Shown here: positions 1 to 11,539 of the stretch, piece by piece
Numbering within the stretch: the stretch's first letter is position 1
Layout: every line of letters begins with the position of its first letter
NCBI RefSeq assembly: GCF_003945595.2
Contig: NW_024104312.1
Location: forward strand, 1,302,001-1,366,000
Length of the DNA stretch: 64,000 nt
Source of the DNA: Pipra filicauda
Taxonomy: Eukaryota; Chordata; Aves; Passeriformes; Pipridae
Direction of reading: 5' to 3'
Position numbers and translations under genes: made by a program
Notes under the pieces: generated by a model
What the model was told of the DNA's origin: nothing
The model's input: the letters and a program-made list of their open reading frames with translations, nothing else
The model's database searches: none

Positions 1-3000
1 AGATACATGCACCTTGGCTCTGAAGGGAATTAAGACTGTAATTCCACTCCCTGCTATGCCACGAGCATCATCCAATCTTCAAAGAAACAGCAGTATGAAA
101 CAGTATGTTAATGTGGTATTTAAGCACATAAGAAAATAGCAGTCACTGCATCTATAAACCAGTAGCCCTAATATACACTTGTTTGCAAAGTGTCTTCCAC
201 GTGACCCTGGGGAAACCTCTGCTCTTCACAACAACATTGTTCAGGTAAGTGTTTTTCAGCTCCTCTCCTGTCAATACCTCACCACTTCTTAAAAAAAACG
301 TTTCAGAGAGAACCATGGCAAGATTCAGCCAGTGAACACAAGCAGGGTTAAGAGTTGCACAGTTTTTTGGATTTGGGTTTTTAAAATTATTTTCTAGCTA
401 CCTGTAGATAACATATTGGATTTAACATCTGTCTCTCTTCACAAAAAACAACAGGGGAAACCAAAAAAAGAGCAAGTGGAACTACAAGGGGCAGAGCCAG
501 GGAAGAAACAGACATGAAATAAAGAGGTGAGGGAGTCAGCAGCAGAAATAACATACTTGGATAAGGACAATGAGCCTGGAGAGATAGTGGAAAAGAAAAA
601 TCAGATCTAGATCCACCAGAGACCTCTATCCAGCCCTGTCAACACACTGACTTTTCACTGCAACATGCCTTAGGAGAGTCAGCAGAACAAGTCTGTCTCC
701 AGTGCCCTGACTGCTGACAACTTGCATCCAGAGGACAATTTCCAAGAGTCACCTCTCAGCACTCATCTCTACAAGATGAAACCTAGGGTGAACAACTTTC
801 CCTGCACTGCCAATGAGTCTGTGATAATGCCAGGACTAACTCAGAACTCAGAGTTAATTTAAAAAGTGTGAAGTTCAGAGTTCCTGTGTGCATGCCTGGA
901 ATAATTCAAACAAAAGATGCCACCGAAATGAGAGAATTTCTTACAAGTCTAACAAAAAGGAAAAAAGGGATAGAGAGCAACAGTGCAGCCCAAGGGAGCA
1001 GAAAATACTGGAAGTGCTCCCAGCTTACAGTAGTCTCTTATTTAAGAAATTGATATAGATAACAGAAAAGGTAATGAACAGAAACTGAAAACAGAAATGA
1101 CAGCCTTTTACTTAAAGCCACGTAATACCTTGCTGGCTCATTCTAGGTCAGCAGCTTTCAACATGGACATCTCCAGCAAAAACGCATGGCCAACACAAAC
1201 ACAGAGATCAGAATTTCTATGTACATACAGAAAGCCTTTAAAACTCACACTTGGAAAGGAGTATGCAGAGCCTGCTACAAAATCCAATGTCTAGGTATTA
1301 TTCATTAAGAGGATTCTTGTGACCAGACTTACAGAGCTTGTAACAGATTTGGTCAGAAAGTGTTTCGCTTCCACCTAACTGCTTCATTATCATCAGGGTG
1401 AAATAGGAGTAAAGTTTTATCACATTGAATTTTAAGAGCTGATTTCAGTGAATCAGATCTGATGTCAGCAAGAAATGATCCATCATTACTAACTTATCAA
1501 TAACAAGAAAGAAACAAACAAAAGTAATCTTAATGTGTTTTTCCTCACATTACTTCAGGTAGCCAATCCTTTGACTCTATTTCACAAGTGTAAATACAGA
1601 CTGCAACAGTGTATAAATAACTTTGGCGATGGCTGACACATTCTGACTTCCATCCCCTTTGCATTGTCCATGAGGTCTAATGAACGCCCACAGCTGCAAA
1701 GTTTTATTGCCAGTTGATTTCTGTTCTAGCATACACAACCCTGGTCTCCTTTTTTCTAAACAGTATGAAAAAGAAGGTAAACCAGATCATTCCTAAATTG
1801 AGGGAGAAAATGACATAAGTTCCCTGTCCGGGAGTTGGTTCTATCAGGCTATCTGGCAGCCAGCTTCCTGCTGAAAGGAATCCAGCAACGAACAAGAGTT
1901 CGAATGAACTTCGGTTGCAAAGGTTGGCGCCGCTTGCAAAGTGGAAAATACAGCATCGGAATAGCACTACTCAAAAAGCAGGAGCACAAAAGCTTCTTCC
2001 ACACATTCTTTAAAGCCTTTGGGCACAAAGCTTGTTGAGCGTGATTTGGACAAACTAGAACTACTTCTATCTTTACGAAAAGCTGCAAATTGGTTTTGGA
2101 ATTGAGCCTTTCCTCCAAGGAGTATTTTGGCTGCCTGTTCAGAGAGATGATCTTCCTGCCAGCATTGAACTAGTAGCCTTCCATCCACATTTGGCCATCT
2201 TTTTACGATGGTGTAAGTGTATCACATATGAAGCCTTGTACGACATTCCAACCCAGTTGTTCTTCAAGGGTGTTCCAACATTTTAACTGAACTCCTAAGG
2301 CTAAGAGAGTGCATATGAATCAGAATCAGAAGGAAAAAGCCGTTTCAAGGATGGAGTTTACATTAAGATAAGCTGTGTTTCATTCTACTTCCTCTAACTA
2401 CATCAATTTTCTCCATCTATTTAGACTTCATATTCAAACTGGTTATTGTCAAACTGAAATAAGAAAATGTGCAGAATAAAATATTTAACTGATCGTAAAC
2501 TTTAAATGAAACTTTGCAATAACCAATGATCAAATTCTGCTCTTATGCCGAATCTGGAAAATCTAGTGAATATTCTAGGAAGAGAAAAAATGTCCACTTG
2601 TTTCACTGCCTTACTCAAAGAATCGGTTGTAGTTTTCAGACCACTGTTCACTTTCTATACATGAGGTTTAATATGTATAAAACACAATTCGATCTTTAAG
2701 GCAAAAAAACCCAAATAAGCAAACAAAACCTGGACTTAAAAATTAGACTTGAAGATAACACATATTAAGGCATAGTTTCCACTCTGGCATTTGCTATCAG
2801 AAATGCTTCTGAGATCTTGACAACACCATAAGAAGTTAAGAAGCAAGATTTTTTTGTCCTCACACCATGATACTTTAACAAGTTCAAGTACAGGAGAGCT
2901 GAAGAATCACTGTGCCATGAAAATCTATCTCTCCCTTTCCTCTCATCTTCTTGTACTTGTGTTTCTTGCCTTATAGTTGTTAAGAATAGAGTGAGCTATT

Positions 3001-3948
3001 CCACTTCAATCCCTTCTCCTGCAGTTAGTGGATAATACTGTTGTTTGAGTTAAGTAAATTGTTCAGTTATACAACATATAAAAGCTGAGGGAAAAAACCC
3101 AACAACAAACAAACAAACAGAGCTTTAAAGGGCCCTTATAAACTGAAGAGCAATAAACAGAGAGGAATCATGACTCACCGACCTCTATGTCCAACACATT
3201 TAGTCTTAAAGCAAGAGCAGACAACATAGATAACCTATGTGCCAAGAATGGCTTTTGATCTAGTATGCTTCCAGTCACATTATGTAAACAGGACTCTTCA
3301 CTAATTTGCCAGTCCACAGCCTGGAAGGAACTCTGCTCATTTGCAACTGCATTTCCTCTGCAGATCTAATAACCAATTTATGATTCATTTGGTTCAGGAG
3401 ACCAAGACGTCACTGCATTAATGAAGTCAAGTGCGCGTTTGTTTTTATGAAACCATGAGATTGTCAGCAGTTAGAATCGCAGTTAGAACCACAGTTAACT
3501 GTATGATGAAAAAAGGTCTCCAAAAGTGGTAATAAAGTTCTACATATTTTTAAACACATCTTTTTTAAAAGCCACAAGCACTATGAACACAGCAAGGTGT
3601 CCAAAAGTGAAGCTGGGCTCTTCCCATCTCACATAATGAACAGAAGAAATAAATACCCATTAGACCAATTCATATCTCTGTAAAATAATCTGCAAATTAA
3701 GTCCTTCAGTATCTGCCCATCTTCTCTATAATTTATAGGTACAGCTGTTTACTGAGTTATATTCAGTGGCCTTATTGTAATCAGAATAATGCAGGAGTGA
3801 ACAATAATCCAGGTCCATCCAAACACAGGGTTGGCTTGTTTACTGTTACTTAAATGGAAGTTAAAGCTTCCAGATCCACTTTCCATTTTTTAAAGAGAGA
3901 ACTGAACTTCTGATTAATTTACTTCAGATCATGAAAAGTAGTACATAC
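1..3948 (-). other. TMEM263: TMEM263 intron, downstream part
   Basis: This stretch follows the donor site of the TMEM263 start-codon exon (GT at 3948-3947). I looked on the minus strand for the remainder of TMEM263 (the part beginning around SMKDHP, with the glycine-rich membrane region) and did not see it, so the final coding exon probably lies below base 1. Most of the stretch is AT-rich and repeat-poor. The exception is the block at about 1700-2290, which is entered separately. An isolated donor-like site on the plus strand (GTAAGT at 245-250) has no exon I can defend. Confidence 0.75.
1700..2290. other. Unidentified gene-like block in TMEM263 intron
   Basis: Several overlapping open frames occur here, on minus 1704-1967, 1849-2118 and 1967-2188 and on plus 1835-2038. 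CpG dinucleotides are noticeably more frequent than in the flanking intron (about eleven between 1829 and 2245). One minus frame reads through 2188-1967, hits a single TGA, and continues open for a further stretch. Another minus frame ends in a hydrophobic segment followed by FRKKETRVVYARTEINWQ, with AATAAA just after its stop. I do not recognise a protein family in any frame. It could be a decayed retrocopy, an old transposon fragment, an uncharacterised exon, or simply a GC-richer island with chance open frames. Confidence 0.3.
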
Positions 3949-4012
3949 CTTCTGGTGGCTCATCATGAAGGTAGGATGGGACTTCCTGTTGATTTTTGTC
4001 CGTTTGATTCAT
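3949..4012 (-). CDS. TMEM263: TMEM263 first coding exon (N-terminal 21 codons, partial gene)
   Basis: On the minus strand a polypyrimidine tract and AG (4020-4019) open an exon at 4018. ATG is at 4012-4010, and 21 codons plus one base follow to 3949, where AAG|GTATG gives a good donor. The peptide starts [20 protein letters not shown], nearly identical to the human TMEM263 start (I recall [20 protein letters not shown]). TMEM263 is a small membrane protein of about 116 residues with a glycine-rich hydrophobic core. From the literature as I recall it, loss of the gene causes severe growth failure, with a nonsense mutation in Cornell autosomal dwarf chickens and growth-hormone resistance in knockout mice. 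The membrane part is encoded in a later exon outside this window. The start is fixed by the homology and by the upstream acceptor leaving only six bases of 5' UTR in this exon. Confidence 0.95.
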
Positions 4013-5451
4013 TATTGCCTAAAAAAAGAAATTCACATATGCTATACATCTCTTCTGGCAAAGCATAAGTTAATCCACGAATCCAAAATTCAAGTAGTTT
4101 AAGTTCCACAGAAAATTAACTTCTTTTTCATTACTAGATAAGCTAGCAGCTCCTGTCAAACTGCTGCTCTTTTTTTTATCTGTGCTTTTGCATTCTTCAA
4201 CCAGATTCAAGGTGGAGCCCTCCACCACATCAGCAGGCTTGGTGAGAGCTGCCACCCCACACCAAGTACATCTTCAACTTGAAAAGCAATCAGGAAGACA
4301 ACCAGTATGAAAACAAAACAGCCTCTGCCATATAACAGCTTATGTTTATGTAGTGAAAAGGAACAGCCAAGTGTTCACAGAGATGGTGGACACTAGAGAA
4401 ATGACAGCAGCATGCCTATAAGATCTGCAGGTACCTGGAAAGCAATAGCTTAAAGAAACAAGTCCTTGCAGCATAATTTGAACAAATGCCATGAAAACAA
4501 GATGGAAGAATAGCAACGGAAACACACAATATATCTTGTCGCAGTACTGCATAAATCGTGTGGTGACAGCAGCAGAACTAGACTGTTTTAACTTTACACA
4601 AAAACTGCCCAATGAAAACATTTCAGAAAAGATTTCTTTACACCAAAAGCCGTTTCCTAGAGCAGTTCTAGAGCAGGAGTCCCTGACAGTGAGGAGAAGC
4701 ACAGAGAAAGTAAGTGGAGCTGCTGATTTGAGCTGAGTTTTCTCTCTGGAGGGGAAAAAAGCAATATCTAAGTCCAAGTTTCCTTCCTGCTTTCCTCCCC
4801 CACCAAAGCATGCCTTGTTATTAAGTCCTGCCTTTTCTCTTGAGCTCTCCTGCTAATCTTGCTTTCCCTCCTCAGCAGGCATCAAGATGACAAAGAGGAA
4901 AAACAAGTTGCATTATACCAGTCAGTATCCTTCTATCTTCCTGCCAGTGACCTTTTAGTTCCCTTCTCCCTGCACGTCTTTAAATAATTTCATTTCTTTC
5001 AGGAGTCAATGACCACCACAAAAATAATTCCAACCTCTCTTGCTGTGCTGAGATCCCTCTGTACCTCCTCTGGGTGAGAAAGCAGTGGCTGGGATCTGAA
5101 GAAGGAATGAGGACACAGAAGCAGGTGGGAACACTCACCTGGAAAACAACAGCTGAAACTCTCACAGTATAATTATGAAGTCAAAACATCACAGTAAAAA
5201 CTGGCACCCACATGCTAAATCACAGATCTTTGGATGAGAAGCAAGCCTAAATTGAATATTAAAGATTCCTCACAATCAGCACTACCAATATCAGTTCACA
5301 ACTCAGAAAACATGGGTACCTTTACACATGAAGCTGAATGGGAAAGCAAGCAAAAACACCTACTACAAGGATGGCCAATACCATGGAAATGCTGAATAAG
5401 TACTGCTCAAAAGCCAGAAATGCAAACATATAAGCTATGAAATAGGAAAGT

Positions 5452-5757
5452 ATCATAGAGTATCCCAAGTTGGAAGGGACCTACAAGGATCATCGAAGCC
5501 CAACACAGGATAGCCCAAGAATCACACCATGTGCCTGAGAGCATTGTCCAAACACTTCTCAAACTGTCAGGCTTGGTGCTGTGACCACTCCCTGGGGAGC
5601 CTGTTTCAGTATTCAACCACTCTCTGGGTAAACCTTCTCCTAATATCCAACCTAACCCTCCGTAGGGACAGCTTCATGTCATTCCTTTGGGTCCTGTCAC
5701 TGTCACCAGAGAGATCAGTGTCTTCTTCTCCTCTTCCCCTCACCAGGAAGATGTAAA
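5452..5757 (-). repeat. CR1 LINE 3' fragment (antisense to + strand)
   Basis: The + strand reads ATCATAGAG, then TTGGAAGGGACCTACAAGG, then CCCTGGGGAGCCTGTTTCAG and, further on, GGTCCTGTCACTGTCACC followed by a CCTCTTCCCCTCACCAGGAAG motif. This is the complement of the conserved 3' end of chicken repeat 1 (CR1), so the element runs on the minus strand with its 3' tail at 5452. It is about 300 bp, so heavily 5'-truncated as is usual for CR1, with no reverse transcriptase reading frame. It sits inside the TMEM263 5' intron. Its presence is the main sequence-internal sign of a bird or other sauropsid genome. Subfamily assignment needs a repeat library. Confidence 0.92.
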
Positions 5758-5901
5758 GTAGCAACACATCAAGTTGGAAGACTAAACACATGAAACAAAA
5801 ATATAAAGCACTGTAAGAAAGAGAAGACATGCAGTAAGAAACTGATAGCCCTGATATTATCAGATCAAAATATCTGTACCAAGATGAAGCAACTACTTCA
5901 T

Positions 5902-5962
5902 ACTTGACATGTGTTCCTACATGACAATGTAGGAACATGACAATGTTCCTACTTGACATGTG
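5902..5962. repeat. Short quasi-palindrome with flanking direct repeats
   Basis: A perfect 10-bp inverted repeat, GTTCCTACAT (5913-5922) and ATGTAGGAAC (5927-5936), is separated by four bases. It is bracketed by two copies of the 12-mer ACTTGACATGTG (5902-5913 and 5951-5962). The word ATGACAATGT also occurs twice inside. The pattern looks like local slippage or template switching. Confidence 0.85.
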
Positions 5963-6930
5963 GCCATTTTGGTCATTAAGATGATTACTCTGTCAGGAAT
6001 TTGGAAGGAGTTTATTTGGTGCAGTAGGGGAAATCCTAAAAATAGTACAATAAAATTCAGAACCTATTAAGTCTTAATTCAAACAATGGAACAAAAAAGT
6101 GACCAAAAGAGTTTTAAAGCAGAGTCAGGGGAGACTAATGAGTAAAGAGATAAATTATTTTTTACAAAGAACAACCTCCATTAATATATTTGTATCTAGC
6201 CAGCATGTAACTCCTAAAAGAACCCCAGAAGAAATTACCTGTTGGAGTTTCCAAAATGTTTCTGTCAGCAAAGGCTCACAAAATTATTTAATCTCATGAG
6301 GACAGAGAAAACACTGTCAAGGATCATCAACAAGTTCAGAGAGAAGTTGGAATAAGTAACCAGTTTGGGACACGGCTAGAACACTAGAAACGCTCACAAG
6401 GCTACACACAAGGTTTAGTACTTTCTGCTATTAGGAAGGTATTGGATGCAGCAGCACTGACAGCAGATACAGCCCACATGAAGCCCCAAGAATCTGTTGT
6501 ACTAGGGTACAACATCATACAATTAAGACCAGATCTGTTCATTGAAAAGAGTTAAAGATTGGCAGACAACACAGGTAAAAGATGCTTTCTTAACTCTCCA
6601 TAATCTAGTCAGACAGACACTTAGATTTGCTTTCAGCTCCTGCAAAGCTAAATGAGCAAAGCAACGATTTAACAATTGCAACAGAAATACTTCACTCACA
6701 ATTACACAGATCACAGTGGTCTATCTTCCACAGCACAGCCACTGCTAACTTGCTGCTCTCAGACCCCAGAAAGCAATGGAGAACTACAGGCTTGAGAAGA
6801 GCAGCTATGGGAAATAGGTTGCTCTTGGTAGGATTGAATTTGTTCTACACAGAAGGGAGCCTTCAGGGTTTTGCAGATCAGAAAGTTGAAAACTACTGTA
6901 TGATGGCTAGTTTTACAGGTGCCAGTGGAT

Positions 6931-6981
6931 GGTTGGATGGATGATCTCGAAGGTCTCTTCCAACCTTGATGATTCTATGAT
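6931..6981 (+). repeat. CR1 LINE 3' tail, very short
   Basis: The sequence GGTTGGATGGATGATCTCGA, then AAGGTCTCTTCCAACCTTGA, then TGATTCTATGATG is the sense 3' terminus of CR1, including the ATTCTATGAT end motif. Only about 50 bp can be aligned by eye, and upstream sequence is not obviously CR1. It lies 1.2 kb from the oppositely oriented CR1 fragment at 5452-5757. Confidence 0.8.
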
Positions 6982-9900
6982 GCTGCAAGAGATGTGCCTA
7001 ACCAGCCTGTACCAGGTTTTACTCACTGTTCACCTACGACATCAGTGCAAGTGAAAACAGTATCACATCACTGTCAGAAAAGTCTTTTTGTTTTTCTGTA
7101 GAAGCTCTCCAGTGAATCACAGGATCAAGACCAAGCAAAGGACTTCTGCAGAAAATATTCAGATATCTAGTTTACAGTCTGTGTCATGCATCCTTGTATC
7201 CAATTTAACATGTCAGGAGACTTAAAAGACTGAAAAGTGATCCAAAAATCCTGTGTGCTAAACAGGGTGCATATCTGGTGAACAGGAAATACTATGCACA
7301 GGAGCATGTTTCAAACCTGGCTCCCTTCCAGAGATTTAAGGTTAGTATTGACTAGAGGTATTTCTACTGACTGGAGGTCAAAGGCCTGGAGTAACTACTT
7401 AGAGGCAGATTACTTCATCCAGTCTTCAGGCAAAGAGGGCAGGAATATAATTTTTTTCTTCAAAAATCTGAGTTAGAAAAGCAGATACCACTCGCTATAT
7501 TTTACAATACCATCAAGGTGAAAGGACTCACCTACAATTCAATGCCTCCTTTGTCAATTAAGATCCAGGCTCGTATGTCCCACTTTATATCAGAGCCCCC
7601 TGATCACAGGGGGACTGCAGTGTATCCTAAGGAGGTTCCTGTTTGTGCTTCCAGCTGAAGATGCGTCCCCACAAAGAAGAAGAAAGCAAAATTCATGAGA
7701 CCCAACAGAGATTACATCTCAGCTAACAACTAAGGCACTGATCTGGAGGTGCAACTATAAGACTTTTGTGCAGACAGTGAGGTCATTCAGACATGCTATT
7801 GGTTAAGAAACTTTGGATACTTGGAAGCTGCAGATTCAAAGTCCCCCATATGCACTGAACCATTAGTCACAAAGATTGTCAGTAATGCAAGCATATGCAA
7901 CAAGGCAAAGATTTATCAGAAACTTGAAATTTGGAAGTTTTCTGATACGTTTTTCAAAATCTTCTTTAAAGTATGCTAAGACTGGTCAAAAAAAAGAAAG
8001 GAAAAAAGAAAGCAAGCAAAGACATCCCTCTTTGGCGTTTTTATCCTGTGATGCCAAATTCACAGTGACTTGTGTCACTGGGGAAAAGCCTTGAGCTTTA
8101 TTTAACATCTGCATTAAATGATCACACGGAATGAGGTAGGATCTCCATGCAGCCTGGCAGAACTCATTCATGAAACACACATCCAGCCTATCAATGACAC
8201 ACTTCATTTTCCCCTTCATCTGTGTTTTCTCATGTTAAGAAGTGGAAGCAAACCCAGATCTTAAAAGAGATTTCAAACAGGGATAAACGTAAACTACTTC
8301 TGGGCTTTTTCCCCTTGTGTATTTAGGAGGGTGCTAGTCATTCAAGAGATAAGGGATAACTTCTCATCTTTCGTACCAACACATTAAAATAAATTAAAAC
8401 CTTCATAAAAAAATATTAAAAAGGGTAAAAATGAAAGTCACTCTTCCAATTGATTTGAAAGAAAGCACACTTTCATACTGTCAGAATATGAAATACACAG
8501 AAAGCTTAAATGTTTTACACTGTTGTAAAAAAACCCAAATTGTTTAGAATAGGATTTTTAATTCAGGAGCTATTTACAACATTGTGTTATAAGACCCTGA
8601 ATGAAAGTGTCAGGAAGCTCTAGAGGTAGTGGTACAGCCGTACGTACATTCACATAAAAGCTGATTAAAATAAAACTTACCAAATATATTCCTTTGTGAA
8701 GATTTCTAGTTAGTTGTTTCCACAAAAGTATTCTGCATACACCTGTGAGAAAGGCAGAAGGTTAATGACATCTGATGGAACAGTGCTACTGTCACATACC
8801 TGCCATGGGTGTATGGTGGGAATCATATACAAATCCCACAGCATGGAAGAAGTACTCTTGGTATGGCCTTAAGGTGCCAAAATTTTATGAGATTTATCTC
8901 ACTGAAACACTGATGCCTTCTGTGTTCTTGGGCAATAGAGATAATCTTACTTGCTCCATGTGCTGCCATGAGGATTGCTATGAAGCATGCTAATCCATGT
9001 TAAGACAGAACCACTCAATGAGCCTTGGACAGCAACTTGTAAAGTTTTAGCCTTCTATTGAGAAGTGGGCTCTAACCACTATAGACTTGTGAGTAACTTC
9101 ATGAGTTTCAGCTGATGCCCTTGATGTCTTTCTGACTTCATAGACAAAAAGCCCTACTGTCTCAGCATAGCAAACCTGGCCCAAGCAGCAGCCAGTGAAA
9201 ACTGCCTTGTTTCAATGCCACTACTTGGATATTTGCAGGCAGCAACGAAACTACCTAAGGATGGGGCCAATTTCAGCTGGCAGCATAATGCTGCTCCAGA
9301 CGGCTGCAGCAGCAGCAGATAGTGCTATAACTATTCACCTGACAAAACTGCAAACAAACTGATCGCCTCGTCTTAGTCCACCACAAAAAAAGCTGTCTTC
9401 CTTCTGTCCACCAGCTACGCAGTTAGGAAGCTTGGCTATGGAGCTGATGGAAAACAATCAACCCTTGCCACATGCGCAGCTCTCCTCCCCCTCTTTCAGC
9501 AGCTGCAGCAGATTTATGAATGAACCCGATGCATTTCAAGTACATGAAAAAAAAATTTTTTACAAATGAGACTTCAAGCAATAAATTTTTGAAACAGTGC
9601 TCTACTCTCCAAATTAAACGAGAAAATAAGCATGAAGCCAAAAGAGGTTCATCCACCAATGGCTGCTCTTCAGGGTACTGCTTCAAGCTGCACAAACAAC
9701 CCCTCATATCAGCTTCCCTGCTTTACACCTTGGAGTGGGGCTTGTGACATGTTACACGTAACTGTGCCCAGTGCTGTTAATTCTCTCAGCCATAACCCTC
9801 AGCACAGCTGACATGGAAATGTGGTTTCCAGTTTGTTAATGCAAGGGACAGAGTTGACTGAGCAGAATTCTGCAAGAAGAAAGAGTCAATGCACTAAGGT

Positions 9901-11539
9901 AATGCACTACAGCACTAAAGTAAAAAAAAACAAATCCAGGCATGTAGAAAGCATGTGGCTAAAAACCAAGAGCATAGCTAGCATTTCAACAAGCCTTCTG
10001 TTTAAAAGCCAGGTTTCAAAATTCAGATTTACATATACAGCAGGACTGGCTTGGAAGCAAGCATGCCCATTTCAGAGGAAAAAAAAAAGACTACAGTTTG
10101 CAAAGAAAGATTACAAAGAGTTAATCAGAAGTTCCCAGGTGTGAACCACAGCTTAATTCTAAAGCTACAGGAGGATGGGCTACAACTTCCCCCAAAAGAT
10201 ACTAAGTTTGTCATAAGAAATGTACCTAACAGGCTCACAGTATGCAGGGAAGGTACAGTACACAGCTGGGAAGGTAATGCAACATGTCTGTTATAAAAAA
10301 AAAACACGTGCCACAATTAAGGCAAAACTGAGCTATATCTCCTGCAAAAAAAACCCCTTAACTCTGACTGGGACATTACCACATCATATTTCTCCATCAC
10401 TCTCACCTAAAATATAGACCAGGCTCCAGAAGCGGCTCTGGGGAACGCCTGATGTTGGCAATCAAGTTTTCTCCGTTGCAATGATTCACAAGATACCAAA
10501 TCAAAGGTGGCAGAAACCAGGATTCCCCTTTTCTAGTCCTCCAAAACTGTTTTCTAGAAATTCAATGGTAAATTCCAGCAAGGTGGAAGGCATACCTTCA
10601 GAAAGACAATGAAAACTCCATTTACCAGTCCTGTCACCCTCCACCTCCGGCTAGCTCAGTTTTCAGAAGCAGAACCTTCCCCATTTCTCATAACACTTCC
10701 CCAATGCCTGACCTCCACATCTGTCTCAGATCTCCTTTTCCAGAAGGCCCTCAAAGACAAAACCCAGCAGTACCTAACAGCCAGAGCGATAAAGCAGCTT
10801 CTGAACTTCCTTGCCACCCTTGCTAATGAAATAAAGAGTTTTTCCCCTAGCATCCACCACCTGTTTGTTGGCTCCTGCCTGACATTTAGACCTGGTCACT
10901 TGCTGGACAAGGACCACTTTTTGGTTTGTGCATTTGCAATGCAGTCCATTTCTATACTGAGGAGGCAACACTAACTCTACAGAATATTTAACCACAGTTT
11001 AACAGAAAAGATTTCTAAAAAAGTGCTGGATGGTATTTACTTAGCAGTCTTAAAATTGATGTGCGTACAAACCAGTACTTACATACTAAATGAAGTTATC
11101 CTCTATGTAGCCTTCCAATTACACAGAGATTTGCTGCCTGAAGCACAGCAGTGGACACACTGAAGCAGGCTACCTACACTTGGTATTTATCTTCCTTACA
11201 GAGTGACATCCTGAATCAGAATTCTCATTTTCAGCCCAATTAAACAAGCAGAAGGAAGCATTTAATTGCATCTGCAGAGGTTGCCACTGCACTTCGCACA
11301 ATGACCAGAACCAGTCGTATGGCTACAATAACTGGCTTTTATTTCCAGGCCACACCACGTAAACTAGACTGGGTGAATATGGCAAACTAGGCTGGTCCCT
11401 TACAGTTCATAAAAAAACTCTTCATACCCTACTCCATCGAGCTGGACTTGAATATACATAGATGAAACAAAGAGGAGACAACTAAAGCAAACATCTGAAC
11501 ACAGCAAAGTTTAAAAAGAAGAAAACCCAAGAGAAAGCG

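Noticed and set aside
235..255. Consensus donor CAG|GTAAGT on the plus strand
   Set aside because: No acceptor-bounded open exon precedes it and no gene is known on this strand here. It is an isolated motif.
1..3948. Search for the last coding exon of TMEM263
   Set aside because: The expected glycine-rich membrane segment and GKKKDKSD-type C terminus are not encoded on the minus strand below 3949, so the exon is outside the window.
7986..8010. A/G-rich run that might be a retroposon tail
   Set aside because: The run is interrupted, mixed A and G, with no polyadenylation signal and no flanking duplication. It is simple sequence.
10609..10974. 121-codon open frame on the plus strand in the TMEM263 intron
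   Set aside because: It is antisense to the gene and unrecognisable, and a second open frame overlaps it on the other strand. It is likely chance.
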